Source: Paludibacteraceae bacterium (GTDB lineage: Bacteria > Bacteroidota > Bacteroidia > Bacteroidales > Paludibacteraceae). From it: a stretch of 64,000 nt of DNA. Under the pieces are notes generated by a model. It saw only the letters and a program-made list of their open reading frames with translations, was not told where the DNA came from and searched no databases. A program made the translations under genes and the position numbers. The DNA lies in assembly GCA_017439235.1 (NCBI GenBank), contig JAFSJN010000016.1, positions 16,736 to 80,735 of the forward strand. The letters run 5' to 3'. Within the stretch, counting starts at the first letter, position 1; every line of letters begins with the position of its first letter. Positions 48,601-56,250 of the stretch are shown here, in pieces.

Positions 48601-49950
48601 TTGCTGCATAGCTGCCAGGTCATCACCTACGCCTGTGATGCTGTCACGCAGGGTGGTGATGGCATCCGCGCCATTCAGGAATGTCTCGAAAGCGGCTACG
48701 GAGCGTTTGTCTGTCAGCTCCAGTGCCTCGTTCAGCGATACGCCTTTCTCCTGGAGTTCCTGAAGGGCGGGTGCTAACTCATCGAGCGATGTGATCGGTT
48801 TGCCTAACGCCTGTGCAAGCTTTCCGGAACTGTCTGCGAGATTAAGCAGGATGTTACGGGTGGCGGTGGCTGCAGAAGAGGCATCGAATCCGCTGTTTGC
48901 GAGCGTACCAAGGAGTGCGGTGGTGTCTTCGATGGTGAAGCCAAAAGCATTGGCCACCGGCGCGATCTTACTCATCGAGTTCTGCAGGTACTCGAAGTTC
49001 AACGCCGATTTGGTAGTAGCTACTGCCATCGCACTCACATAGCGTTGTGTCTCGGATGTGTCACCCCCGAATGCCCGGAGTGCTGCGCCGGCTAATTGTG
49101 CCGCTGCGGGTATCTCTGAACCGGTTGCCGTGGCGAACTGGAGGATGTATTGCGTGGAATCAAGGATCTCTTTTTCGTTGAAACCGAGTTTCGCTAATTC
49201 AGTCTGCATCATCGTTACCTGCGAGGAGCTGTATTCGGTCACTTCACCTAAGCGTTTGGCATCGGCTGTCAGACGCTGCACGCCATCCTGGGTGGTCCTC
49301 ATAACGGCAGCGAGAGAGGCGTTAGCTGACTCAAAAGAGGTAATAGTTTGGATACCTTGCGTAATACTCCTGATAAGCCATTGGAAAGCTTTCATATATC
49401 CGGCCGTCCACAAGTTACCCTTTATGATATTACCAACGGATGTTGTTTTTTTACTAAGCTTATCCATTTGGTCTGTGGTCTGCGCCAACTCCTTTTGTAG
49501 CTTACGATAAGTCTCTGGAGATGCAGCCTTGCTGGTCACATCCAACTGCTTGCGCAACTGTGCGGCACGATCCCTTAGTTGCTGCATGGTCATCTGATTC
49601 AGCTTCAGCGATGACGTGAACTGTGCCACTTTCTCGCGGTCCTTATCGAGCGCATTCTGGGTTTGCTTCAGCTGCGTAGATAACTGTGCCTGTTTCTGCC
49701 GGTTGGCTTCGATAGACTGCGCCAGCTGCTTGTATGCAGTGGTGTTCTGTTTGCCGGAGGCTTCCATCTTTGCCAGTTTCTTCTCCTGTTTCTCCAGCTC
49801 ATTGTTAACCTTGGATAACGAAGCGGATAGAGAAGCGTTTTGTTTCTCCAGCTTACCGATCTCTGCCGATAAGGTATTGATCTGACCTTGGGCACCGTTA
49901 GCCTCTATGTCGATGATAAATCGTAACTGATCGTCTGTTAACTTTCCCAT
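45598..49950 (-). CDS. Phage tail tape measure protein
   Basis: A 1,450-residue protein that sets tail length. The N-terminal 190 residues are coiled coil (QINTLSAEIGKLEKQ). A TP901-type tape-measure core covers about 195-470 (EYSSSQVTMMQTELAKLGFN, then GSEIPAAAQLAGAALRAFGG). Two hydrophobic segments near 500-600 (GLIAIAITAVIAGLVLFI) and long helices with repeated KxxE patterns follow up to 1,100; a glycine-rich end closes it. Tail length would be roughly 200 nm by the usual 1.5 angstrom per residue rule. Driven by the promoter at 50249; the leader of about 290 bases is crossed by an opposite gene. Confidence 0.93.
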   Translation of the reverse strand: MGKLTDDQLRFIIDIEANGAQGQINTLSAEIGKLEKQNASLSASLSKVNNELEKQEKKLAKMEASGKQNTTAYKQLAQSIEANRQKQAQLSTQLKQTQNALDKDREKVAQFTSSLKLNQMTMQQLRDRAAQLRKQLDVTSKAASPETYRKLQKELAQTTDQMDKLSKKTTSVGNIIKGNLWTAGYMKAFQWLIRSITQGIQTITSFESANASLAAVMRTTQDGVQRLTADAKRLGEVTEYSSSQVTMMQTELAKLGFNEKEILDSTQYILQFATATGSEIPAAAQLAGAALRAFGGDTSETQRYVSAMAVATTKSALNFEYLQNSMSKIAPVANAFGFTIEDTTALLGTLANSGFDASSAATATRNILLNLADSSGKLAQALGKPITSLDELAPALQELQEKGVSLNEALELTDKRSVAAFETFLNGADAITTLRDSITGVGDDLAAMQQTKLDTVEGSIKLMQSAWEGLMLQFYNSKGTFKNIVDLTTKIIGGLRNAVKWVQDNAKAVKIITGVLATYLVTGKAITLWRKADMAAMIAEMTTKIANIGVTKLAEQANESLKRSLLTSPWGLIAIAITAVIAGLVLFIKHAMEASDAQSVLNETQERAQDLAKGQIADANAEKAALNSLVKSIIETNDNERLRADLINQLESQFPEFLAHLDKEKVTNEQLQAALLNANDAYEDRIRLLKAEALAEAYKESIVEMNKKLIEQEIALSNTDSERKQEKLRKEIAETQKVIDKLSSSYNDAMSSLETARVEEDMNNSLEGLKRNLARWEQMEQQFRARFTDGVSRTEEELAYYQGEITQCEQRESDLRLRIAAKEAEEKKKQNEANREAARKQAEANEEAYKKQLNALQESYTARKAEIIKQEAAMTITAEQSKRKQLEIAKEQADAELAFARKHGKETGDLQVKAANATMALNRDNYSRMEKDLQKWLADSLRDEQEAYEKGEISQDMYNQNVRDLRTQHFAYLKELMEQYGMDTSDLERKIAENEIKNRKEADKEILEAAKRARMEALKLNKQNEQNELALLEEKRRLGLVTETQYEMQRRQITDVYAKERLGIEKIYYEAVKNLDAQTVAAAQQAVADATAALDETLQDRLAKAREYTSELRDIFAETAAACGDTLGGQLMENMANAMDAIRQFQENLATSSMDMGQKIAAGVQMVGQVASQALQVASQLTSQIFEMEANQLEAAKQKELAAVGDNAEEKERIEKEYAQKELDLKKKQADADAAIQSASLWVNTAMGIATAWATSMQLGPIAGPIMAAILTAALLATAGIQQANIIAQRDAIKNQTLESSGGSTAGINDSTASASTLTIRPEYQAGGRGYSDGGYTGDGGVHEPAGVVHKGEYVVSQAELKNPSVVSMVRSIEGVRQSRKHGRTGVHGFADGGYTDGSPTYSTEFFAIVQELADQVQEMKSQTLHADVNYHEFKEVEKLMDNIQKKGRR

Positions 49951-49994
49951 TTTGCGCTAAAATCTAAGATTTTTTGTTTTTTTTCGTCAATATA

Positions 49995-50026
49995 TTTGCA
50001 TATATCGGAAATTTTTTGTACCTTTG
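49995..50026 (+). promoter_or_regulatory. Host-type promoter of the small membrane protein
   Basis: TTTG (49995-49998), 20 bp, TACCTTTG (50019-50026), 17 bases before the ATG. The -33 box is in TTTGCATATATC, like host promoters, and lacks the phage TGTC extension. Confidence 0.82.
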
Positions 50027-50043
50027 CAGAAAATTAAAGAAGT

Positions 50044-50223
50044 ATGGATACGCTAGTTGTCATCTTGATTTTAACCTATTTCGCAGCCAGTGTTTATGTC
50101 GGCTATTTTGTAGGTACGAAGATGTATAGTTTCTTCTTCGGTTTTCTCGCCTTTATTGCAAGTATCATCTTTACTCCAGTTGTTACTATTCCTCTGATGA
50201 AGTTATGTGGCGGCCGGTTCTAG
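50044..50223 (+). CDS. 59-residue membrane protein, moron-like gene antisense to the tape-measure leader
   Basis: Two hydrophobic helices (LVVILILTYFAASVYVGYFV and FFFGFLAFIASIIFTPVV) with a short GTKMYS link and a C-terminal CGGRF. It has its own host-type promoter 17 bases upstream and its own terminator at 50305-50328, and lies on the strand opposite all surrounding structural genes. This is the classic form of a phage moron, a gene expressed in the lysogen. Morons with small membrane proteins often give superinfection exclusion; here that is inference only. The best minus-strand frame in this place is 21 codons, so the plus frame is preferred. Confidence 0.72.
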   Translation: MDTLVVILILTYFAASVYVGYFVGTKMYSFFFGFLAFIASIIFTPVVTIPLMKLCGGRF

Positions 50224-50248
50224 TACAATCCATCTCTAATTTTCTCTG

Positions 50249-50285
50249 CAAAGGTACTACTTTTTTGCCACATGGCAAAAGACAC
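50249..50285 (-). promoter_or_regulatory. Phage promoter for the tape measure unit
   Basis: TGTCTTTTG, 19 bp, TACCTTTG (50249-50256) on the minus strand, with the perfect inverted repeat TTTGCCATGTGGCAAA between and overlapping the -33 box. Confidence 0.85.
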
Positions 50286-50304
50286 ATATTTTGACTCCAG
50301 AATG

Positions 50305-50328
50305 CGCTCCGGTCGGAGCGTTTTTTTT
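50305..50328 (+). terminator. Intrinsic terminator of the moron transcript
   Basis: CGCTCC-GGTC-GGAGCG followed by eight Ts on the plus strand. No other plus-strand gene lies nearby. Confidence 0.88.
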
Positions 50329-50344
50329 GATGTACCGGTACCGG

Positions 50345-50372
50345 AAAAAGAAGAGAGGACCGGATGGCCCTC
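50345..50372 (-). terminator. Terminator after the capsid/tail-tube unit
   Basis: On the minus strand GAGGGCC-ATCC-GGTCCTC forms 7 bp (one G-U) and is followed by a pyrimidine run rich in T (50345-50354), 47 bases after the tail-tube stop. Confidence 0.65.
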
Positions 50373-50419
50373 CCTTCCCTCAAAAACACATTTATGCAAA
50401 AGAAAGTCCCCTTGCCGGG

Positions 50420-50983
50420 TTAGCTTTGCGCGGGTGTTTCGCTCGGTGCGGATGCGGGTTCGTAAACCAGCATCGGCTCCGGACAATCGGATCCGCTCAG
50501 GGTGAAGTTGATACCGGCGGTACCGCCATCCTGTGTGCCGATGGATTGGTACTGGAAGGTCATACCTCCCGTACACGGGTTGGCATAGAGGAACTTTTTG
50601 CCATCCGAGCAGCGCTCTACGATAGCTACTACCTCTTCGCCTTGCATGTTGAACGCCCAATCCAGGGTGTTCTCATCTACGCCTTCAGCGATCGCGGTGA
50701 TCTCTGCCTTGCCATCCTGCGGTGCTTCGCCGGCATTGATTACAGGAACCACGGTACCGGGCTTACACTCGATGGTGTGGTACTGATCCGCTTCGGATTC
50801 GCCTTGTGGCAAAGCGAGCAACGGCAACTTGGAGGTCAACTTCGCGCCTGTCTTCGCTTTCCAGAGTGCAGCGAGTGCAGCCCAGTCCACGATGGCAGCG
50901 GCTACGAGCGTGATGATGTAGTTGTACTTCGTCGATTTCGAAGCCGCATTTACATTCTTGCGGGAATTGTTTTTAACAGCCAT
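50420..50983 (-). CDS. Probable major tail tube protein
   Basis: A 187-residue protein. It has a basic start, a hydrophobic stretch (NYIITLVAAAIVDWAALAAL) and a beta-rich rest with a typical tube-like GMTFQYQSIGTQDGGTAGINFTLSG. Placement between capsid and tape measure fits a tail tube or neck protein. No sequence family is recognised, and the hydrophobic stretch is unusual for a tube subunit, so another head-tail role is possible. Confidence 0.55.
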   Translation of the reverse strand: MAVKNNSRKNVNAASKSTKYNYIITLVAAAIVDWAALAALWKAKTGAKLTSKLPLLALPQGESEADQYHTIECKPGTVVPVINAGEAPQDGKAEITAIAEGVDENTLDWAFNMQGEEVVAIVERCSDGKKFLYANPCTGGMTFQYQSIGTQDGGTAGINFTLSGSDCPEPMLVYEPASAPSETPAQS

Positions 50984-51070
50984 AATCGTATGTAGTTAAA
51001 ATGTGAAACGAAATCGGGCGGCGGAGGAGTTCCGGACCTTTAATCTCTCTCCTCCGCTTAGCCCATTACC

Positions 51071-53053
51071 TTACGCCGTTACCTTGCGGCCCAACTCGAG
51101 CAGTTTGCCCGTCGGACGGGTTATGGTAACACTCTCGCCGTCGATAGTGACGGTTGCATCCTCCAGCTCCGGATAGACCTCGATGTAGTCACCCTTGGCA
51201 CCGGCTACGAAGTTCGAGTCGATCTTCGAGAATACACCGGATTTATTCAGCGTCACACCTGCTGCGCTTGCTACGAGCGTGATCACACGGTCGGTAGCTA
51301 CACCGTTAGCGGTGGTGATGGCCGTTGCAGGGCTTTCGCCGGCTGCTTGGCTGATGGTGAAGAGCGTGTTACCGCTCAGGTCCACGGTAGCTGCAATCGT
51401 CAGAGCGCTTGCAGGGTTGTTCACGAAGAGGAACTGATGCTCGTAGTTGTCAGCCTTCAGTTCGGCAACCGTCTTGAACGGAGCGCCGGCCTTAACGACG
51501 TGAGCACCCTCTTTCCAGCGGCTCTTGACAGCTACACCCTCGAACTCCGGAGTGAAGTCGAAGTTAAGCATCTCACCCGGTTTGTCTTCCAGAAGCTCGA
51601 TGTTACCGGCTTCGGTAGCAAACATGATGAAGTCGTTCTCCTTCATGTTCGGTACCCAGATGATCGTTGCAGGATCGAGATCCACGAGCGTAGCGTTTGC
51701 GCCGGTGAAGTCTGCGTCCTTACCGTATTTCTCGCGATAAGCGCGGATGTACCAGCGTTGGTGACGCTTGTTCAGGTAGATCTTCAGATCATCCAGACCG
51801 CCATGAGCCTTCACTACCTCATCAGCGAATGCCTCTACGGTGTCGAGCATCGTATCAGCATCGTAGGTGCCGATGGAGTCAAACGGCAATACGCGGAGCT
51901 GGCGCACGGCGCGTGTGATAGCGCGCAATGCACCGTCTGCAGACAGGTTGGCCGGGTTGGCCTTCACATTCTGCTGGGGTACGCATACACCGATCACGTT
52001 ACGGATGCTCTGCTCTTTGATGAGCTGCTTACCGTAATGAACCAGTACCCACTCGATGAAGGTCCACTTGATGATAGCGGATCCCTCTTCACGGTTCAAC
52101 CAGCCGATGTACTCCTTCTCCAGGCGTACGAGATCTGCAAAGTTGAACTTAAACATGAGGTCATCGACTTTGTACTTGTCCGGAGTGAACTGCATGCCAC
52201 CCTTGAAGATACGACCCTCACGATAGCCTTGCGACAGCTCGCCTACGATAGCGCTGATAGCTACCTCTGCGTTCTGTACGTTGCTGTGAACCGGGAAAAT
52301 CGTACCGCGGACAGAAGGAAGCTCCTTGAAGTACGCGATGATCGCGTCCGTACGACGTACCACATATTCACCGAGCTCGGAGGTCGGAGGTACCATGTTG
52401 ATCTGACCCTCACCGTGGAGGCTCGCCATGGTCAGGCTCGCAAGCGCACCGATCTCGCGCAACTGTGCGTAACGCTCCGATACGAGCTGAGCCATCTCCA
52501 GGAAGTCCTTGCTGGCTGCTTGAACGTCCGAAGAGCTGATGCGTCCTACGATAGAGGTACCGGTTAACTGGTTGTACTGTTTGTTGCGTGCATAGAGCGG
52601 GTGCTCGATGCCAAACAGATACTCAGGCGTGTGGGCGCCTCCGAAGAGGTTCACGCGCTTCATGCCGGCTGCTACTACCGGTTTCTTCGGTTCCGGTTGT
52701 GCAGCCATCTGAGCGGCTTGCTGGCGTGCAGCCTGAGCAGCCTGAGCGGCTTGCTGTGCAGCAGCTGCAGGTTCCTGAGCTACTTGCGCCGGCTCAACTC
52801 CCAGCATGTCTGCGATAGCAGTACGCTCTTCGTCGCTCAACTGGGTTGCAGCAGCTTGGGGATCCGGATCCGGGTCGGGGTCGGCTTCCTCACCGGCTTC
52901 CTTATCCTCGGTCAGAGTTTTGCCGTGAGTGGTCTTGTAGGCCTCCTCAATCTGCTTCCACTCTTCTGCCGAAATGTTACCGGCGGCTACTTTTTCGCGG
53001 CTGATACCCATAGCTTTGAGAATTGCCGCAACATTTTTTTGCCAAAGTTTCAT
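51071..53053 (-). CDS. Major capsid protein with N-terminal scaffold-like domain
   Basis: A 660-residue protein, long for a capsid subunit. Residues 1-130 are helical and low-complexity, rich in Ala, Gln, Asp and Pro (DPDPDPDPQAAATQLSDEE; AAQQAAQAAQAARQQAAQ), as in scaffold or delta domains that a protease removes. Residues about 150-500 carry the probable HK97-type fold (VSERYAQLREIGALASL; GTIFPVHSNVQNAEVAISA). A further beta-rich C-terminal domain (LTIAATVDLSGNTLFTIS) of about 120 residues may decorate the surface. The protease gene is next upstream in the operon. Confidence 0.8.
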   Translation of the reverse strand: MKLWQKNVAAILKAMGISREKVAAGNISAEEWKQIEEAYKTTHGKTLTEDKEAGEEADPDPDPDPQAAATQLSDEERTAIADMLGVEPAQVAQEPAAAAQQAAQAAQAARQQAAQMAAQPEPKKPVVAAGMKRVNLFGGAHTPEYLFGIEHPLYARNKQYNQLTGTSIVGRISSSDVQAASKDFLEMAQLVSERYAQLREIGALASLTMASLHGEGQINMVPPTSELGEYVVRRTDAIIAYFKELPSVRGTIFPVHSNVQNAEVAISAIVGELSQGYREGRIFKGGMQFTPDKYKVDDLMFKFNFADLVRLEKEYIGWLNREEGSAIIKWTFIEWVLVHYGKQLIKEQSIRNVIGVCVPQQNVKANPANLSADGALRAITRAVRQLRVLPFDSIGTYDADTMLDTVEAFADEVVKAHGGLDDLKIYLNKRHQRWYIRAYREKYGKDADFTGANATLVDLDPATIIWVPNMKENDFIMFATEAGNIELLEDKPGEMLNFDFTPEFEGVAVKSRWKEGAHVVKAGAPFKTVAELKADNYEHQFLFVNNPASALTIAATVDLSGNTLFTISQAAGESPATAITTANGVATDRVITLVASAAGVTLNKSGVFSKIDSNFVAGAKGDYIEVYPELEDATVTIDGESVTITRPTGKLLELGRKVTA

Positions 53054-53100
53054 TGCGAAAAAAAGTTAAAGGATTAGTACTATAGTTACTTGTGACGGAT

Positions 53101-53991
53101 TTACATTACGTCTGCGAGTTCTTTACGCTCCGTGCTGATGCCCTGGATAGCGGCTACAGCCGTATCGAAGTTTCCGATCTCGTCAACCAGACCGGCCTTG
53201 ATAGCGTCTTCGGCATAGAACATCTTTCCGGACAATACGCCTTCGATGGATTCATCCACCGGCCGGTGCTCTTTCACTATGTTCTGGAAGTTAACAGCCA
53301 GCGGGGTCAGTACCTCGTCGATCATGGTCTGTGTCTTTCCGTCGATAGCGTCGCGGTAAGCTTTGTTCTTTTCAGCACTCTCCGGTGGATAAATCTCGAT
53401 GATCTTGATGCCTTGCTTCTTGTAGAAGGCGCCATAATCAACGAGCTGTACCATTACGCCGATAGATCCGACGTTACACATCTTATTGAGTGCGATGATA
53501 CGATCGCACAAAGAAGCTGTGTACATACCGGCGCTGGCACACATACCGTCCACGATGGCCACTACAGGCTTGGTACGCTTCTTCAGCACCTCCTCGATCC
53601 GGATAAGCGATTGGGTCGTACCTCCGGGCGTGTTAAACACAAGGATAGCGCCGTCGATATCTTCGCTCTTCATTGCGTACTCGAGTAGCGCGGCGATATC
53701 GTCCATACCCGGAACTATCCACTCGAGATCTTCCATGCTCCAGTTAAAGTGCGCGTACTTCATCATCATACCGGTGATGCTGAAGATAGCGATCCGATCG
53801 GCAAAGTGTCCGGAGTTGTTGAAGACATTGCAGATGTCACCGTCATTCTGCGCGCGTTGAACGGCATTGACTTCCGGATAACCGGAAGCGGGCCGCTGCG
53901 CCTCGTGCAGCACGGCTTCCATCTCTGTAGTTCCTGCCTGTACCATCGCAAGCGGCGATGTACGAAGCTCGTTGATGATCTGATTATTCAT
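53101..53991 (-). CDS. Phage prohead protease, S49 (SppA/ClpP-like) family
   Basis: A 296-residue serine protease for capsid maturation. It has the ClpP-like core (ILVFNTPGGTTQSLIRIEEVL), the catalytic serine in GMCASAGMYTAS (Ser153), the following GSIGVMVQLVDYG strand and a lysine candidate in the segment SAEKNKAYRDA (about 206-214). There is no signal peptide, fitting a cytoplasmic phage enzyme. It starts 3 bases after the small upstream gene and is followed by the capsid gene after 47 bases. Confidence 0.9.
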   Translation of the reverse strand: MNNQIINELRTSPLAMVQAGTTEMEAVLHEAQRPASGYPEVNAVQRAQNDGDICNVFNNSGHFADRIAIFSITGMMMKYAHFNWSMEDLEWIVPGMDDIAALLEYAMKSEDIDGAILVFNTPGGTTQSLIRIEEVLKKRTKPVVAIVDGMCASAGMYTASLCDRIIALNKMCNVGSIGVMVQLVDYGAFYKKQGIKIIEIYPPESAEKNKAYRDAIDGKTQTMIDEVLTPLAVNFQNIVKEHRPVDESIEGVLSGKMFYAEDAIKAGLVDEIGNFDTAVAAIQGISTERKELADVM

Positions 53992-53994
53992 AAT

Positions 53995-54375
53995 TTATAC
54001 CTCTTGTTTCGTTTTGAGTGTCAGGGTGTCGTTCGTATCGGTGCCTTCCAGTTCCATTACTGCCGGGTACCGCAAAGTACCGATCATACGCGTGTATCCT
54101 TCTATCGTATATACGCGCGCTACCCAGTATTTGAACTTCGATTTGCGGAGCTCAGCGGTGATGCTGTTATCCTCGAAGGTGAATGTGATATCCTCTTCAA
54201 GCAGTTTGCCGCCGTCCGTGTTTTTCTCCGACCGGTTGAACTGTGCGCGGCCACGACTCCGGAGAGTGATCACCTTGCTGTCATCCAACGCAAGGAAGTT
54301 TGTCTCGGTGCAAGCCGCTACGTATTTATGCGGGCAAAGTACTACGGTACTGCATATTTGTTCGCTGGTCCACAT
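53995..54375 (-). CDS. Hypothetical phage head protein
   Basis: A 126-residue beta-rich protein with no recognised domain (SKVITLRSRGRAQFNRSEKN; SKFKYWVARVYTIEGYTRM). A longer frame opens at 54486, but it runs through the promoter at 54396-54431; ATG 54375, about 13 bases after the expected transcription start, is therefore the real start. It is the first gene of the capsid unit. Confidence 0.65.
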   Translation of the reverse strand: MWTSEQICSTVVLCPHKYVAACTETNFLALDDSKVITLRSRGRAQFNRSEKNTDGGKLLEEDITFTFEDNSITAELRKSKFKYWVARVYTIEGYTRMIGTLRYPAVMELEGTDTNDTLTLKTKQEV

Positions 54376-54395
54376 GATTGATCTGAAATCCGGTG

Positions 54396-54431
54396 CAAAA
54401 TTACAAAGAATATCTGACATGCCAAAAGACA
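54396..54431 (-). promoter_or_regulatory. Phage promoter of the capsid unit
   Basis: TGTCTTTTG, 19 bp, TAATTTTG (54396-54403) on the minus strand. The internal inverted repeat is weaker (TTTGGCATGTCAGA). Confidence 0.78.
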
Positions 54432-54449
54432 CAAATTTTGGCATCAAAA

Positions 54450-54477
54450 ATGCACCTCGTTTCCCCACGAAGTGCAT
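54450..54477 (-). terminator. Terminator-like hairpin between divergent phage promoters
   Basis: ATGCACTTCGT and ACGAGGTGCAT form an 11-bp stem (one G-U on the minus-strand RNA) with a GGGGAA loop, followed on the minus strand by TTTTTG. It lies upstream of the capsid promoter, where no minus-strand gene is known. Confidence 0.6.
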
Positions 54478-54543
54478 CCAAATCACTATTTAAAAAAATG
54501 TCCTTGGCAGATCGAACCTCTGCTGAACGGCACCACAAAATCC

Positions 54544-54579
54544 TGTCTTTTGCCATTTGACAAAAAAGTAGTACCTTTG
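54544..54579 (+). promoter_or_regulatory. Phage promoter of the holin/portal unit
   Basis: TGTCTTTTG (54544-54552), 19 bp, TACCTTTG (54572-54579), 42 bases before the holin ATG, with the near-perfect inverted repeat TTTGCCATTTGACAAA. Confidence 0.84.
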
Positions 54580-54620
54580 CACTCGATTAAGCATGTCAAA
54601 CCATTAAAATTCATAACAAA

Positions 54621-55118
54621 ATGACACAATTATTATTTATCCCCGCCCTCATGGAGGGAGACGTTCACGGGTTCATGGTCAAACTGGCGGTAATGATGTT
54701 CGCCTGGTTGCTGGTGGTGATCTTGTCCGGCGCGGATCTGGTCAGCGGCATTGCAGCTTCCAAGCGCACCGGCGCCAAACACACGACATCGTGGGGTATG
54801 CGCCGCACACTTACCAAATTGCTGCAGTACTTCGCGGTGTTCTTTGCTTTCCTTCTGCTCGATGTCGTACTGTCGGCATTGGGTCAGTTCCTGTCTGTCT
54901 TCAGTGTTCCGCTCCTGTCTATCGGCGTGATCATCGGCGAAATGGTAATAGAAGCAGTATCCATCTTGGAGAACTCACGCAAAGGCAAGAACAAAGAGGA
55001 TGACAAAGTGGATGATCTGATGCAGTTGGCCGCTGCTACCGTGGATGCCGTCGGTAAGGAAAAGCTGAAGGAGTATCTGGAGGCGATAAACAAGTACGTC
55101 GAAAACAAAAAAGTGTAG
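54621..55118 (+). CDS. Phage holin-family membrane protein
   Basis: A 165-residue protein with three hydrophobic helices (about residues 20-42, 70-90, 92-112) and a charged C-terminal tail, as in Bacteroidota phage holins that make the hole for the endolysin. The start MTQLLFIPALMEGDVHGF and the helix MMFAWLLVVILSGADLVSG match the family's usual plan. It is far from the endolysin gene (38.3 kb), the first gene of the plus-strand block. Confidence 0.75.
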   Translation: MTQLLFIPALMEGDVHGFMVKLAVMMFAWLLVVILSGADLVSGIAASKRTGAKHTTSWGMRRTLTKLLQYFAVFFAFLLLDVVLSALGQFLSVFSVPLLSIGVIIGEMVIEAVSILENSRKGKNKEDDKVDDLMQLAAATVDAVGKEKLKEYLEAINKYVENKKV

Positions 55119-55119
55119 T

Positions 55120-55944
55120 ATGGTGAACTATTCCATCGCAGAGCGTCAGGCGATCAAGGACCGTCTGGCATCTGAAGAGCACTTCGATAAGGACCGTGAG
55201 CTATTCGGTCGCCTCTTCCCGCATCATCCGCTCAATGCGGAGCTGGCGCGTGTGAACCGTGTGAACAAAGCAAGCCTGTGCCGGCGTATGATCTATCAGA
55301 TGCTGCAGAAGGTGGATGAAGCTGCTATACTGGAGTCCCGGAAGGGCGTGTATGAGCACGAGACGCTTACGGGACGGATACGGGTCGTTGACGAGACGAT
55401 GCATGCACCTGGATACGAGCGGGAGACAACCGGGACACCGGCGGTACCCGCTGCGCCCAAAAAGAATCTGAAGGCAGAAGAGTTCCCCCGAATAGACTGG
55501 ACCAATAATCAGTCTGAAGACATCCAGCTGGCGATCCTTCTGTACGACGAGCGTGTAAATACCTGGCAAAAACTTTGTGCGCTACGCGCTGAAGTGGACC
55601 AATATCCGGAGAAGGCACTGGCCATCGCCGATCTCGATGACCGGAACAGGCTCGCGCATAAGGAACTCGAGGTATTCCAGGACACCGGTATCTTCCCCTG
55701 TAAACATCCGCTGGCGGTGCAATTCATGGCTGATCGTAAGAAGCTATCTGAATGGCGCGCCCTGAAGGCGAAGGATCCGCAAGCTTTTATGAAACAGGTA
55801 TCCAACCTGCAGCATAATATCACGCGATATCGCTCACAGCTGAAGAAGGACAAACTGTCTGAAGAGCGCCGCGCCGCCATCGAGCGTAATCTGGCCAACT
55901 CGGAGCGCTTGCACGAACTGATGCAGAAGGTGATTAAGGAATGA
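55120..55944 (+). CDS. Hypothetical phage protein between holin and portal
   Basis: A 274-residue, charged and mostly helical protein without membrane segments (AERQAIKDRLASEEHFDKD; long coiled helix near the end, SEERRAAIERNLANSERLHE). It begins one base after the holin stop. A role in packaging or head assembly is likely by position, but no family is recognised. The next gene overlaps its last codon (ATGA). Confidence 0.6.
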   Translation: MVNYSIAERQAIKDRLASEEHFDKDRELFGRLFPHHPLNAELARVNRVNKASLCRRMIYQMLQKVDEAAILESRKGVYEHETLTGRIRVVDETMHAPGYERETTGTPAVPAAPKKNLKAEEFPRIDWTNNQSEDIQLAILLYDERVNTWQKLCALRAEVDQYPEKALAIADLDDRNRLAHKELEVFQDTGIFPCKHPLAVQFMADRKKLSEWRALKAKDPQAFMKQVSNLQHNITRYRSQLKKDKLSEERRAAIERNLANSERLHELMQKVIKE

Positions 55945-56240
55945 AAATGTCAGCGGCCATACAGCGCATGAGGCTGATGCGTCAGGCACACATGGACTTC
56001 GGTCTGATGTTCTACGCCTCTAAAGAGCCTTTCGGACTCCGGAAGGTGGAGCGCTGCGCCCTCCGCTCTCGGCCGGTCGATGCTGCAGGCGATAAGAAGA
56101 CGCCCGGGCGTAAGTTTGATAACACCGACCGGTTCCTGTATTTCACGGATCTCGAGACCGGAGAAGCGAAACAGTGCCGCAAGCGCCTGATTAAAAAGGT
56201 GCGCTTCGGTAACGACTGGTATGAAGTAACACTTGAATAA
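55941..56240 (+). CDS. Small hypothetical phage protein
   Basis: A 99-residue basic protein (MKMSAAIQRMRLMRQAHMD; KKTPGRKFDNTDRFLYFTDL) that may bind nucleic acid or form a head completion part. It overlaps the preceding stop and ends 10 bases before the portal start. No family is recognised. Confidence 0.6.
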   Translation: MKMSAAIQRMRLMRQAHMDFGLMFYASKEPFGLRKVERCALRSRPVDAAGDKKTPGRKFDNTDRFLYFTDLETGEAKQCRKRLIKKVRFGNDWYEVTLE

Positions 56241-56250
56241 TACATATCCT

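Noticed and set aside
50186-50389. A 67-codon minus-strand gene upstream of the tape measure
   Set aside because: It covers the phage promoter at 50249-50285 and both terminators; the sequence is Arg/Ser-rich with no domain.
54376-54486. Longer N-terminus of the first capsid-unit gene
   Set aside because: It covers the phage promoter at 54396-54431 and the hairpin at 54450-54477, so it cannot be on that messenger.
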